From NCBI RefSeq assembly GCF_001278075.1, contig NZ_CP011340.1:2418001-2482000 (forward strand): a stretch of 64,000 nt of DNA, in the 5' to 3' direction. Of the stretch, positions 9,397 to 17,696 are shown one piece after another. The notes under the pieces were generated by a model. That model made no database searches. It was not told the DNA's origin and was given only the letters and a program-made list of their open reading frames with translations. Each line of letters starts with the position of its first letter. Position 1 is the first letter of the stretch. The stretch is from Streptomyces pristinaespiralis (GTDB taxonomy: Bacteria > Actinomycetota > Actinomycetes > Streptomycetales > Streptomycetaceae). The position numbers were made by a program, and so were the translations under genes.

Positions 9397-9561
9397 GCCG
9401 GGCCGGGCCAGGCCAGGGCGAAGCGGGGGCCGGGCCGGGCCGGGGCTAGCCGGACCGAGGCGGAACGCCGTGCCAGGTCGCGCGGAGCCAGGTCGCGGGC
9501 CGCGGGGCCCCACGGCCGCCAGGCCGTAGGGGGCCGTGAGAAGCGCCGCGCGGAGCCGGCA

Positions 9562-10566
9562 CTAGCGTCGACGCGCCGTCGACCCCCGTACCACCAGTTC
9601 CGGCTCGAAAAGCAGCTCCCCCGGCGGCACCTCGCCCCCCTGGATCTGCGCCGTCAGCAGTTCGACCGCCGCCCGCCCCATCGCCTCGATGGGCTGCCGC
9701 ACCGTCGTCAGCGGCGGCTCCGTGCAGTTCATGAACGCCGAGTCGTCGAAGCCGACGACCGACACATCGCCGGGCACGGCCAGCCCGCGCCGTCGGGCGG
9801 CCCGTACCGCACCCAGGGCCAGCGGGTCGCTCGCGCAGATGATCCCGGTGACGCCCCGTTCCAGGAGCCGTCCGGTCGCGGCCTGGCCGCCCTCGAGGGA
9901 GAACATCGAACGCTCGACGTACTCCTCCGGCAGCTCCGTCCCGGCCGCCTCCGCGACCGCGTGCGCCGCCGCCAGTTTGCGGCGTGAGGGCACATGGTCG
10001 CCGGGGCCGAGGACTAGGCCGATGCGTTCGTGGCCGAGCGAGGCGAGGTGGCGCCACGCCTGCTCGACGGCGACGGCGTCGTCGCAGGAGATGCACGGGA
10101 AGTCCAGGCCGTCGATGGAGGCGTTGACGAGCACGACGGGGATACGGCGCTCGGCGAGCAGCCGGTAGTGGTCGTGCGGGGCGTCCGCCTGCGCGAACAG
10201 GCCCCCGGCGAACACGACGCCGGAGACCTGCTGTTGGAGCAGCAGCTCCACGTAGTCGGCTTCCGAGACGCCGCCCTTGGTCTGTGTGCACAGCACGGGG
10301 GTGAGGCCCTGCTGGGCCAGCGCCCCGCCGATGACCTCGGCGAAGGCGGGGAAGATCGGGTTCTGCAGTTCGGGCAGTACGAGCCCGACCAGCCGCGCCC
10401 GCTCGCCCCGCAGCTGGGTGGGCCGCTCGTAGCCGAGGACGTCCAGCGCTGTCAGCACGGACTGGCGGGTGGCCTCGGAGACCCCTGGTTTGCCGTTGAG
10501 GACCCGGCTGACCGTGGCCTCGCTGACTCCCACCTTCTTCGCCACCTGAGCAAGTCGTCGCGTCAT
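9562..10566 (-). CDS. LacI-family transcriptional regulator
   Basis: A 334-residue LacI/GalR repressor. Residues 1-50 are the helix-turn-helix with hinge (LAQVAKKVGVSEATVSRVLN, then ALDVLGYERP). The rest is a periplasmic-binding-like sugar-sensing domain (VGLVLPELQNPIFPAFAEVI, ICASDPLALGAVRAARRRG, VVGFDDSAF). The start is the ATG before TRRLAQVAKK, the normal position for the family. It lies directly downstream of the alpha-1,3-glucanase gene on the same strand and is preceded by a perfect palindrome at 10579-10606. The arrangement suggests it represses that polysaccharide-degrading gene, and itself, until a glucan-derived sugar binds. Confidence 0.93.
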   Translation of the reverse strand: MTRRLAQVAKKVGVSEATVSRVLNGKPGVSEATRQSVLTALDVLGYERPTQLRGERARLVGLVLPELQNPIFPAFAEVIGGALAQQGLTPVLCTQTKGGVSEADYVELLLQQQVSGVVFAGGLFAQADAPHDHYRLLAERRIPVVLVNASIDGLDFPCISCDDAVAVEQAWRHLASLGHERIGLVLGPGDHVPSRRKLAAAHAVAEAAGTELPEEYVERSMFSLEGGQAATGRLLERGVTGIICASDPLALGAVRAARRRGLAVPGDVSVVGFDDSAFMNCTEPPLTTVRQPIEAMGRAAVELLTAQIQGGEVPPGELLFEPELVVRGSTARRR

Positions 10567-10578
10567 ACGCGCAAGGCT

Positions 10579-10606
10579 AGCGCAAGCCACGCAAGTGGCT
10601 TGCGCT
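10579..10606. promoter_or_regulatory. Perfect palindrome upstream of the lacI-type gene (putative operator)
   Basis: Twelve-base perfect arms (AGCGCAAGCCAC / GTGGCTTGCGCT) with a GCAA spacer, 13 bases before the repressor start. A further CGCAAG half-site at 10570 lies beside it. Size and position fit an autoregulatory LacI operator. It could also act as the terminator of the upstream glucanase gene, whose stop is 37 bases away. Confidence 0.65.
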
Positions 10607-10642
10607 GGCCCGATCGCCGACCGGGCCTCGCCCCGCACGCCC

Positions 10643-13600
10643 CTACGGATTGATGTTGATCTTGAAGGTGGAGGTGGTGTTCCTGATGTCCTGCGCGTTG
10701 CCGCTGAGCCTCAGTCCGTTGAAGGTCACCTCGCCGACCGCCGGACCCTGCCCGCTCTCGGGCATCTCGTTCGCCCAGAGGCCGAAGCCGGACTTGGCGT
10801 CGAACGCGTCACCGCTCTTGCGGGCGCCGGATATCGAGATGTCGGTGAAGACGGTGTCCTTGATCGGGAACTCCGGTTGTCCTCCTTCGTACTTGGTCTG
10901 GAACATGATGCCGCTGTACGTCGGATCGACGATGTCGACATTGCTGACCCGGATGCCCTGGAACACCTTGTCCGCGGAGAACAGCCAGATGCCGGGGAAG
11001 GTCTGCGCTCCCCAGAAGTGGCCGCCGGCCCGGACGACGGAGACGTTCTCCACCGTCGTGGGTCCGGTGCCGAAACCGTTCATCGGGTAGCCGAAGTCCA
11101 GGGAGCTGATCGTGATGCCGGAGTAGACCAGGGTGTCGGCGATGTGGATGTTGCGGAAGGTGTTGTCGTAGCCGCCGTAGACGGCGATCCCCGCCGCGCG
11201 CCAGGTGAGGATCGAGGTCAGGTTCTCGTAGACGTTGTTCTTCATGTCCGCGCCGCCCGCGTCGATCGCGGAGAAGAGGGCGAAGCTGTCGTCGCCGGTC
11301 GCCCTGGCCTCGTTGTTCGACACCAGGTTGTCGGTCGAACCGTTGGTCATGTTGACGCCGTCGGCGAACATGTTCCGGATACGGGAGTTCTTGACGGTGA
11401 TCCGGTCGGTGTTGGCCCCCCAGTAGAGGCACACCATGTGCTCGTTCCAGATGTTGTCGATGACGATGTCCGACACGTTGGCGAAGTCGAACACCTTGCC
11501 CGGACCGTCGATGCGGGACGTGTAGTTGCCGAAGTAGGCGAAGTTCCTGAACGACGATCCCTTCGCCGACGCCTCCGCCCGGAAGCCGATGTCGGTGTTG
11601 TCCTGGGTGGAGGGAGCGCGGAACTTCGTGTACCAGGGACCCGCGCCGGTCACCTGCACGGCCTTGCCGTACACCTGGAACTTGCTCGACGTCTCGTAGT
11701 CACCCGCCGGCAGGTACACACCGACGAGCTTGCCGGTCGTGTCCATGCGCACCCTGTCCAGGGCGTTCTGCACGTCCTGGTGGGTGAATCCGGCGGGCAC
11801 GGCGTACGACGCCGGGTCCGGGTTCGCGACCGGAGCGACCTGCTCCAGGTTGATGAAGTCGATCGCGTACGCCGAGGTGTTGGCCGTGTCCTTCTGCAGC
11901 CTGATCCGGCTGCCCGCGGGGACCGTCCCGCCCAGCATGATGTGCGCCTCGTCGTAGATGTGACGAGGAGCCCCGGCCCCGGGCGAGTTGCCCGGCGAGG
12001 CCTCCGCCCCGTACAGCCAGGCGTACTTGGAGGTCAGATCGATCGCCTTGCGGAAGACGCCGTCGACGTAGACGTTCAGGGTCGCGTCGATACCGCCGCC
12101 CCCCGGCGCGTCCGGAATGGAGAAGCGGGTGACGAGGGTGTTGGTGCTCGCACGGCTGGTGAATTCGACGTACTCGCCGGTGCTGTCGAGGGTGACCGCC
12201 TTACGGCCCGACGCCTCACCCGCGATGTCGCCGACCGTCCGGTTCGGGCCGACGACCTGCGCGCCTCCGCCGGCCGTGCCGTCCTCGGCCTCGTACATGT
12301 CGAACGGCATGTCGGCGCCGCGGCCGACGAAGAGCGCCTGGGTGCCGGTGTTGTTCTCGCGCTTGACCGGCAGCTCGTTGGCGTCGTCGGCGACGGTGAC
12401 CCTGAGGGTGTACGAGCCGTCGGCGGCCGTCCACGTCCCCAGGTTCACCGGCGCGGTCGTGGCACCGGCGGCGATGGTCCCGCTGTAGGCGCCCGTGAAG
12501 GTCCTGACCGTCGCGCCCCGGGAGTCGACCAGGGCGAGGGTGAGGCCGTGGCTGCCGCCCGCGGACGCGGTGGTGCCCTGGTTCCTGACGGCTACCGAGA
12601 AGGTGACGCTGTCACCGGCCGCCGGGGCGGACGGTGAGGTCGTGACGGAGGCGGGCACCAGGTCCGAGCTCGCGACCGGCTTCACCACCAGCGCGGTGGG
12701 GCTGGTGTGGGTGTTGTCGGTCTCGTTCTGCTCGATGACCGCGTTCGCCTCGTCGGCCACGGCGCTGAGCTGGTAGGTCCCGGCGTCGCGCGTCCCGATG
12801 GAGGCGCTGACCGTCGTCTGCGCCCCGGCCGCCAGGGGGCCGGCCTGGGCGGTGGCGACCTTGGTGCCGCCGAGCCGCAGGGCGACGGCGCTGGCCGGAG
12901 CGGCGGCCGGGCCGCTGTTGCGGACCGTGGCCGACAAGGTGATCTCGTCCGACTCGACCGGCGAGGCAGGCGACGCGGTCACAGAGGTGATCTGGAGGTC
13001 GGGGTTGGGGGCGGGTACCCCGAGCACCTGGAACTCGGCGATCTGACCTGCCGTGGCACCGGTGTTGGAGGTGAAGCGGAGCTGGACGTCGGCGAGACGG
13101 GCATCCAGCGGAACGGTGACCGTGTTGCCGCGCGCCGGGTCGAAGGCGTAGTCCTTAGCCGCCACCACGCCGGTGAAGCCCGAGGCGTTCTGCCCGCGCC
13201 CGAGCACCTCGATGTTCTGGGTGCGGGCACCCCAGGCGGTGTCCGGGTTCAGTTTGAGCACGACGGCGCTGACGTCCGCGTCGGCGCCCAGCTTCACGGT
13301 GAGCGTGTTCGGGTAGCTGCCTGCCGCGCCCTCCCAGTAGGTGGTCACGTCGTTGTCGTTGGCGTTCTGGGCGACGAAGGTGTGGATCACCGAGGACGCC
13401 GTGATCGGCTTGGAGACGGCGAGGTTGGAGGCGGAGCCCGTGGAACCGTTGCGGGTGACGCCGTTGCTGTCGCCCGACTCGTTCCCTGCCGCGTCCTTCG
13501 CCCGCACCCGGTAGGTCACCGTGGCCGACACGGGCTGGGTGTCCGTGTAGGTGGTCACGTCGCCGGCGACGCTCTTGCGCAGGACGTTGCCGGCGTAGAT

Positions 13601-14932
13601 GTCGTAACCCGTCACGCCGGTGTCGTCGACCGAGGCGCCCCAGGTCAGGACGATCCGCCCGGGGGCCGGCTCGGTGAACGACAGGTTCGACGGCGCGGTG
13701 GGCGCCTGCGTGTCACCGGAGTCCGCCCGGCGGGTCACTGTGTTGCTGTTCGCGGACTGGTTCCCCGCCGCGTCCCTGGCCCGCACGTAGTAGGAGACGG
13801 TCACGTTCGAGGGCCGGGTGTCCGTGAAGGTGGTCACGTCGCCCGCCACGGCGGCGAGCAGCTGGTTGTCGGCGTAGATGTCGTAGCCGGTGACCCCTGT
13901 GTCGTCGGTCGACGCCTTCCAGGTCAGCCGGATCCGGCCGGTGGCCGGCTCGGTGAAGGCGAGCTCCGCCGGGGCGCCGGGAGCCGTGGTGTCGCCGGTC
14001 GCCGGTCCGTAGATCTCGAGCTCGGACAGCTGAGCGGCCGGCTGCCCGGTGTTGGCACTGACGAGGACGCGTACGTACCGGGTCGTGGCGGCGTCGAAGG
14101 CGATCGTCGCCGCGTGATCGCCGGCGGCGTCGAACAGGTAGCCCCTGGAAGCGGTCAGATCGGTGAAGTCGGAGCCGTTGGCGCTTCCCTGGATCTTCAG
14201 CGTCTGCGTCCGTGCGCCCCAGCCGTCCGGCAGCCGCAGCACCACGCGGTCGACGCGCACGGAGGCGCCGAGGTCGGCCTGGATCCACTGCGGGAGTTCG
14301 TGGTTGCGGCTCTCCCAGTAGCTGGCGCTGTTCCCGTCGTTGGCGTTCGCCGCCTGATAGGCCTCGGTGTGGCTGCTCGCGGTGAGCGTGCGGCCGCGGG
14401 CGAGGTTCACCGAGGACCCGCCGGCGGCGTGGACCTCCAGGGCGGACAACTGGGCCGCCTGCCAGCCGGTGTTGGCGGTGATGTGCACTCTCACGTAACG
14501 GGCCCGCGCCGACGGGAAGGTGACGGACACCGTGTTGGCCGAGCCGGGCGTGAAGGTGTAGGCGGCCGAGCTCTTCAAGGTGCTGAAGCTGGTCCCGTCG
14601 GCGCTGCCCTGGACGGACAGGGTCTGCGTCCGGCTCTCCCAGCCGGCGGGGAGCTTCAGCACCACCTCGTCGACGCCGGTGGTGCTGCCGAGGTCGGCCT
14701 GCACCCACTGCGGGAGGCTGCTGCCGGCGCTCTGCCAGTACGACGACTGGTCGCCGTCCGTGACGTTGGCGGCCGCGTACTCGCTGTGCGAACTGCTCGC
14801 GGCAGCCGGGCGGCCCGCGGCGATGTCCGGACCGTCGGCCGCCGAGGCGGTCCACGAAGGCCGGCCGAGCATCAAAAGACTGGTGGTGATCACGGCGGAG
14901 AGGACCCGCCATCTCCAGCGTTGCGGTCTCAT
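10643..14932 (-). CDS. Secreted multi-domain GH87-type alpha-1,3-glucanase (mutanase/mycodextranase)
   Basis: A 1429-residue exported enzyme. Approximate domain order: signal peptide 1-32; discoidin (F5/8C) domains 35-170 and 174-310; two fibronectin type III domains at 314-395 and 404-490; a third discoidin-like domain 497-635; two CARDB modules at 641-745 and 755-865; a CBM6/35-type domain from about 876 (MYEAEDG); and a right-handed beta-helix from about 1034. In the helix, D1191 (ADGVN) and D1214-D1215 (GDDS) have the 23/24-residue spacing of the three catalytic aspartates I recall for GH87 alpha-1,3-glucanases such as Agl-KA. Likely substrate: fungal or dental alpha-1,3-glucan. The ATG start has GGGGAC upstream. 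A LacI-type regulator follows. Confidence 0.82.
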   Translation of the reverse strand: MRPQRWRWRVLSAVITTSLLMLGRPSWTASAADGPDIAAGRPAAASSSHSEYAAANVTDGDQSSYWQSAGSSLPQWVQADLGSTTGVDEVVLKLPAGWESRTQTLSVQGSADGTSFSTLKSSAAYTFTPGSANTVSVTFPSARARYVRVHITANTGWQAAQLSALEVHAAGGSSVNLARGRTLTASSHTEAYQAANANDGNSASYWESRNHELPQWIQADLGASVRVDRVVLRLPDGWGARTQTLKIQGSANGSDFTDLTASRGYLFDAAGDHAATIAFDAATTRYVRVLVSANTGQPAAQLSELEIYGPATGDTTAPGAPAELAFTEPATGRIRLTWKASTDDTGVTGYDIYADNQLLAAVAGDVTTFTDTRPSNVTVSYYVRARDAAGNQSANSNTVTRRADSGDTQAPTAPSNLSFTEPAPGRIVLTWGASVDDTGVTGYDIYAGNVLRKSVAGDVTTYTDTQPVSATVTYRVRAKDAAGNESGDSNGVTRNGSTGSASNLAVSKPITASSVIHTFVAQNANDNDVTTYWEGAAGSYPNTLTVKLGADADVSAVVLKLNPDTAWGARTQNIEVLGRGQNASGFTGVVAAKDYAFDPARGNTVTVPLDARLADVQLRFTSNTGATAGQIAEFQVLGVPAPNPDLQITSVTASPASPVESDEITLSATVRNSGPAAAPASAVALRLGGTKVATAQAGPLAAGAQTTVSASIGTRDAGTYQLSAVADEANAVIEQNETDNTHTSPTALVVKPVASSDLVPASVTTSPSAPAAGDSVTFSVAVRNQGTTASAGGSHGLTLALVDSRGATVRTFTGAYSGTIAAGATTAPVNLGTWTAADGSYTLRVTVADDANELPVKRENNTGTQALFVGRGADMPFDMYEAEDGTAGGGAQVVGPNRTVGDIAGEASGRKAVTLDSTGEYVEFTSRASTNTLVTRFSIPDAPGGGGIDATLNVYVDGVFRKAIDLTSKYAWLYGAEASPGNSPGAGAPRHIYDEAHIMLGGTVPAGSRIRLQKDTANTSAYAIDFINLEQVAPVANPDPASYAVPAGFTHQDVQNALDRVRMDTTGKLVGVYLPAGDYETSSKFQVYGKAVQVTGAGPWYTKFRAPSTQDNTDIGFRAEASAKGSSFRNFAYFGNYTSRIDGPGKVFDFANVSDIVIDNIWNEHMVCLYWGANTDRITVKNSRIRNMFADGVNMTNGSTDNLVSNNEARATGDDSFALFSAIDAGGADMKNNVYENLTSILTWRAAGIAVYGGYDNTFRNIHIADTLVYSGITISSLDFGYPMNGFGTGPTTVENVSVVRAGGHFWGAQTFPGIWLFSADKVFQGIRVSNVDIVDPTYSGIMFQTKYEGGQPEFPIKDTVFTDISISGARKSGDAFDAKSGFGLWANEMPESGQGPAVGEVTFNGLRLSGNAQDIRNTTSTFKININP

Positions 14933-15254
14933 CTGTCCCCGATCTTCGGCCCCGTGCTGTGAGGCGACGAGGGCGCGGCTCTGACGACGTATCGATGCAG
15001 GCAGGATTTGTGCAGCGAAGTGCTGCATCTTTTGCGTATGGCGGTCAGAGAGTTGCAGAGATATGCCGGGTCGTCCACCGTCGCGGCAGGCCCCCTCGCA
15101 CGGCGGAGCACCCTGGATCCGCCCCGCATCTGCCGACACCAGGGGCTTTCATTCGCACTGTCGTGAAAATGAAAAATGGCCGCAAGGAGCGCAAGCCTTT
15201 TGCGCGGAGCCCACAATTTCGGAAAGCGGACGGCTGCCCTTACCGTTCCTAGGC
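14933..15254. other. Divergent promoter region between the glucanase and CitA-like kinase genes
   Basis: About 320 bases without a gene, A/T-richer than its surroundings (15140-15200). It should hold both divergent promoters. A TGCAGC-N5-GCTGCA inverted repeat lies at 15011-15027. The perfect 12-bp-arm palindrome found before the LacI gene is not repeated here. Confidence 0.6.
15011..15027. promoter_or_regulatory. Inverted repeat upstream of the glucanase gene
   Basis: TGCAGC GAAGT GCTGCA, perfect 6-bp arms, about 80 bases before the glucanase start. It could be a regulator site; no known motif is recognised. Confidence 0.4.
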
Positions 15255-16982
15255 ATGAGTCCCGTTCCGACCGCCCCCGCCCGGCGACGGCGGATCGGCT
15301 GGCCGCAGCGGGTCTTCTCCCAGGTCCTGCTGATGCAGCTGACCATCGTCACCGGGGTCATCGCGCTGGCCACCGGCCTTTTCCTCGCCCCGCTCAGCGC
15401 ACAGCTCGACGACCAGGCGATGCGCCGCGCGCTCGCCATCGCGGAGACCACCGCGTCACCCGAGCTCGCCGAGGACGTGACCGGCTCCCGGCCGACCCCC
15501 GACGGCCCGGTCCAGGCAGAGGCCGAACGGATCAGGCAGGCCACCGGCGCCGAGTACATCGTGGTCATGGACGGCCGCGGCGTGCGCTGGTCCCACACCT
15601 CTCCCGCCCAGATCGGACGGATCGTCTCCACCGATCCGAGCGAGGCGCTGGCCGGGCGGGACGTGATGGAGATCGACAGCGGCACCCTCGGCCGCTCCGC
15701 CCGCGGCAAGGTGCCGCTGCGCGACGCGGACGGCAGGATCGTCGGCGCGGTGTCCGTCGGCATCGAGTACGACAGCGTCCGGGCCCGGCTCCTGGCGGCG
15801 ATCCCGGGCCTCCTCGCGTACGCCGGCGGCGCGCTGGCCGTGGGGGCGCTCGCCGCCTACCTGATCTCCCGCAGGCTCCAGCGGCAGACGCACGACCTGG
15901 CCTTCTCCGACATCTCCGCCCTGCTCGCCGAGCGCGAGGCGATGCTGCACGGCATCAGGGAAGGCGTCGTCGCCCTGGACGCGGCCGGGCGTGTGCGGCT
16001 GCTCAACGACGAGGCCCAGCGGCTGCTCGGGGTGGGGCAGGAGGCCATCGGACGACCGCTCGACGAGGTACTCGGCGAGGGACGCACCAGCGACGTCCTG
16101 GCGGGCCGGGTGAACGGCGACGACCTGCTGGCGGTACGGGGCAGCCGGGTCCTCGTCGCCAACCGGATGCCGACAGACGACGGCGGCGCCGTCGTCACCC
16201 TCCGCGACCGCACCGAACTGGAGCAGCTGGGCAGGGAGCTCGACTCGACCCGCGGGCTGATCGACGCCCTGCGCGCGCAGGACCACGAGCACGCCAACCG
16301 CCTGCACACCCTGCTCGGCCTGCTGGAGCTGGAGATGCACGAGGAGGCGGTGGAGTTCGTCACCGAGGTGGCCGGGGTGCACCGGGCGACCGCGGAGCAG
16401 GTCACGGAGAAGATCCACGATCCGCTGCTCGCCGCGCTGCTCGTCGGCAAGGCGACGGTCGCGGCGGAGCGCGGGGTGTCGCTGCGGATCGCCCCGGCGA
16501 CCCTGCTGCCCGACCGGCTGGTGGACCCGCGCGGACTGGTGACGATGGTCGGCAATCTGGTCGACAACGCGCTGGACGCGGCCGCAGGCACACCGGATGC
16601 GCAGATCGAGGTCGAGCTCCACACCGTGGGCGGCACGGTGATCCTCCGGGTCGCCGACAGCGGTCCCGGTGTCCCGGCCGAACACCGCGAGTCGATCTTC
16701 ACCGAGGGGTGGACCACCAAGGAACTGCCGTCCCACGGCAAGCGCGGTCTGGGACTGCCGCTGGTCCGCAGGTTCGCCGAGCGGCAGGGCGGTAGCGCCA
16801 CGGTCCGCGAGTCGGCCGCCGAGGGCGCCGAATTCGTCGTCGTCCTGCCCGACGCCCTGGCCGAGACCGGTCCGGACGGGGACCTTCCGCGGACCCCGCC
16901 ACCGCTCGGCGCACCGGGTGCCGGACAGACCGGCGCACCGGGAGGCGCGGGCGGCGAACGAGAGGTCCGGCAGGCGCGATGA
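15255..16982 (+). CDS. CitA/DcuS-family sensor histidine kinase
   Basis: A 575-residue membrane kinase. A transmembrane helix at about 23-47 is followed by an extracytoplasmic PAS-like (CACHE/PDC) sensor, a second helix at about 178-200, a cytoplasmic PAS region, and a histidine kinase domain. The phospho-acceptor is H344 in the DHEHANRLHTL box typical of the citrate/C4-dicarboxylate kinases; the N box is NLVDNALDAA and a G box is DSGPGVP. The stop overlaps the start of the response regulator gene by four bases (ATGA). The ligand is probably an external carboxylate, consistent with the symporter gene downstream, but it cannot be read from sequence. Confidence 0.9.
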   Translation: MSPVPTAPARRRRIGWPQRVFSQVLLMQLTIVTGVIALATGLFLAPLSAQLDDQAMRRALAIAETTASPELAEDVTGSRPTPDGPVQAEAERIRQATGAEYIVVMDGRGVRWSHTSPAQIGRIVSTDPSEALAGRDVMEIDSGTLGRSARGKVPLRDADGRIVGAVSVGIEYDSVRARLLAAIPGLLAYAGGALAVGALAAYLISRRLQRQTHDLAFSDISALLAEREAMLHGIREGVVALDAAGRVRLLNDEAQRLLGVGQEAIGRPLDEVLGEGRTSDVLAGRVNGDDLLAVRGSRVLVANRMPTDDGGAVVTLRDRTELEQLGRELDSTRGLIDALRAQDHEHANRLHTLLGLLELEMHEEAVEFVTEVAGVHRATAEQVTEKIHDPLLAALLVGKATVAAERGVSLRIAPATLLPDRLVDPRGLVTMVGNLVDNALDAAAGTPDAQIEVELHTVGGTVILRVADSGPGVPAEHRESIFTEGWTTKELPSHGKRGLGLPLVRRFAERQGGSATVRESAAEGAEFVVVLPDALAETGPDGDLPRTPPPLGAPGAGQTGAPGGAGGEREVRQAR

Positions 16983-17659
16983 TCGACGTACTGGTCGTGG
17001 ACGACGACGTCCGGGTCGCCCGCATCAACGCGGCCTATGTCGCCAAAGTGCCGGGCTTCCGCGTCGTCGCGGAGGCCCACTCGGCCGCGGAGGCACTTGC
17101 GAGGATCGCGGAGGCGCCCGTCGACCTGATCCTGCTCGATCACTATCTGCCGGACGAGAACGGGCTGTCGGTCGTCCGTGAGCTCCGCGCGCTCGGCCAC
17201 CACACCGACGTGATCATGGTGACGGCCGCCCGGGACGTCGCCACCGTCCAGGCGGCGATGCGCCACGGCGCCCTCCAGTACCTGGTCAAGCCGTTCAACT
17301 TCGCCGGGCTGCGCGCCAAGCTCGAGGCGTACGCGACGCTGCGGCAGGCCCTTGACGGCGGTGGAGAGGCCGAACAGGCCGAGGTGGACCGGATCTTCGG
17401 CACGCTGTCGGCCGGCTCGATCGCGCCGGAACTCCCCAAGGGACACTCCCCCACCACGGCCGAACTGGTCCGCCAGGTGCTGCTGGCCGCCGACGGCCCT
17501 CTGTCGGCCCAGGAGATCGCGGAACGGGCGGGCGTGAGCCGGCAGACCGCCCAGCGCTATCTGAAGCTCCTGGAGCGGTCGGAGAGGGTGCGGCTGACGC
17601 TCAGGTACGGCGAGACGGGCCGCCCGGAACACCGTTACGTGTGGGTGGCGAGCGCCTGA
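16979..17659 (+). CDS. CitB/DcuR-family response regulator
   Basis: A 226-residue regulator. The receiver has acidic pocket residues VVDDD and phospho-acceptor D54 in LILLDHYLPDENG, with the KP-containing loop LVKPFNF. The C-terminal DNA-binding part is a helix-turn-helix (AQEIAERAGVSRQTAQRYLKLLE), typical of the CitB branch. It is translationally coupled to the kinase by an ATGA overlap. The natural target may be the convergent symporter operon at 17697-19792, an inference from position. Confidence 0.92.
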   Translation: MIDVLVVDDDVRVARINAAYVAKVPGFRVVAEAHSAAEALARIAEAPVDLILLDHYLPDENGLSVVRELRALGHHTDVIMVTAARDVATVQAAMRHGALQYLVKPFNFAGLRAKLEAYATLRQALDGGGEAEQAEVDRIFGTLSAGSIAPELPKGHSPTTAELVRQVLLAADGPLSAQEIAERAGVSRQTAQRYLKLLERSERVRLTLRYGETGRPEHRYVWVASA

Positions 17660-17696
17660 GACCCGGTAGGCCGGGCACGGTCCACGCCCTCCGGTG

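Larger units (their letters stand above)
8268..9561. repeat. GC-extreme repeat island without a credible gene
   Basis: About 1.3 kb of very G/C-rich, internally repetitive DNA. The left part (8380-8990) is a patchwork of short degenerate motifs such as GGACGGGCTGGAT, GCGAGGGCA and CCGACCGTCG. The right part (9000-9500) consists of tandem repeats rich in GCGGAGCGCGGTGCC. Several long open frames exist on both strands but encode only Arg/Ala/Gly/Pro low-complexity sequence and lack start sites, so I call none. The first 90 bases hold the promoter of the CobW-type gene. Confidence 0.75.

Noticed and set aside
8355..9449. Long open frames (up to about 320 codons) on both strands in the repeat island
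   Set aside because: They encode only Arg/Ala/Gly/Pro repeats, lack ribosome-binding sites, and remain open because stop codons are rare in such GC-rich DNA.
12707..14962. A 751-codon open frame antisense to the glucanase gene
   Set aside because: Low-complexity Gly/Val/Arg protein without recognisable domains; shadow of the real gene.
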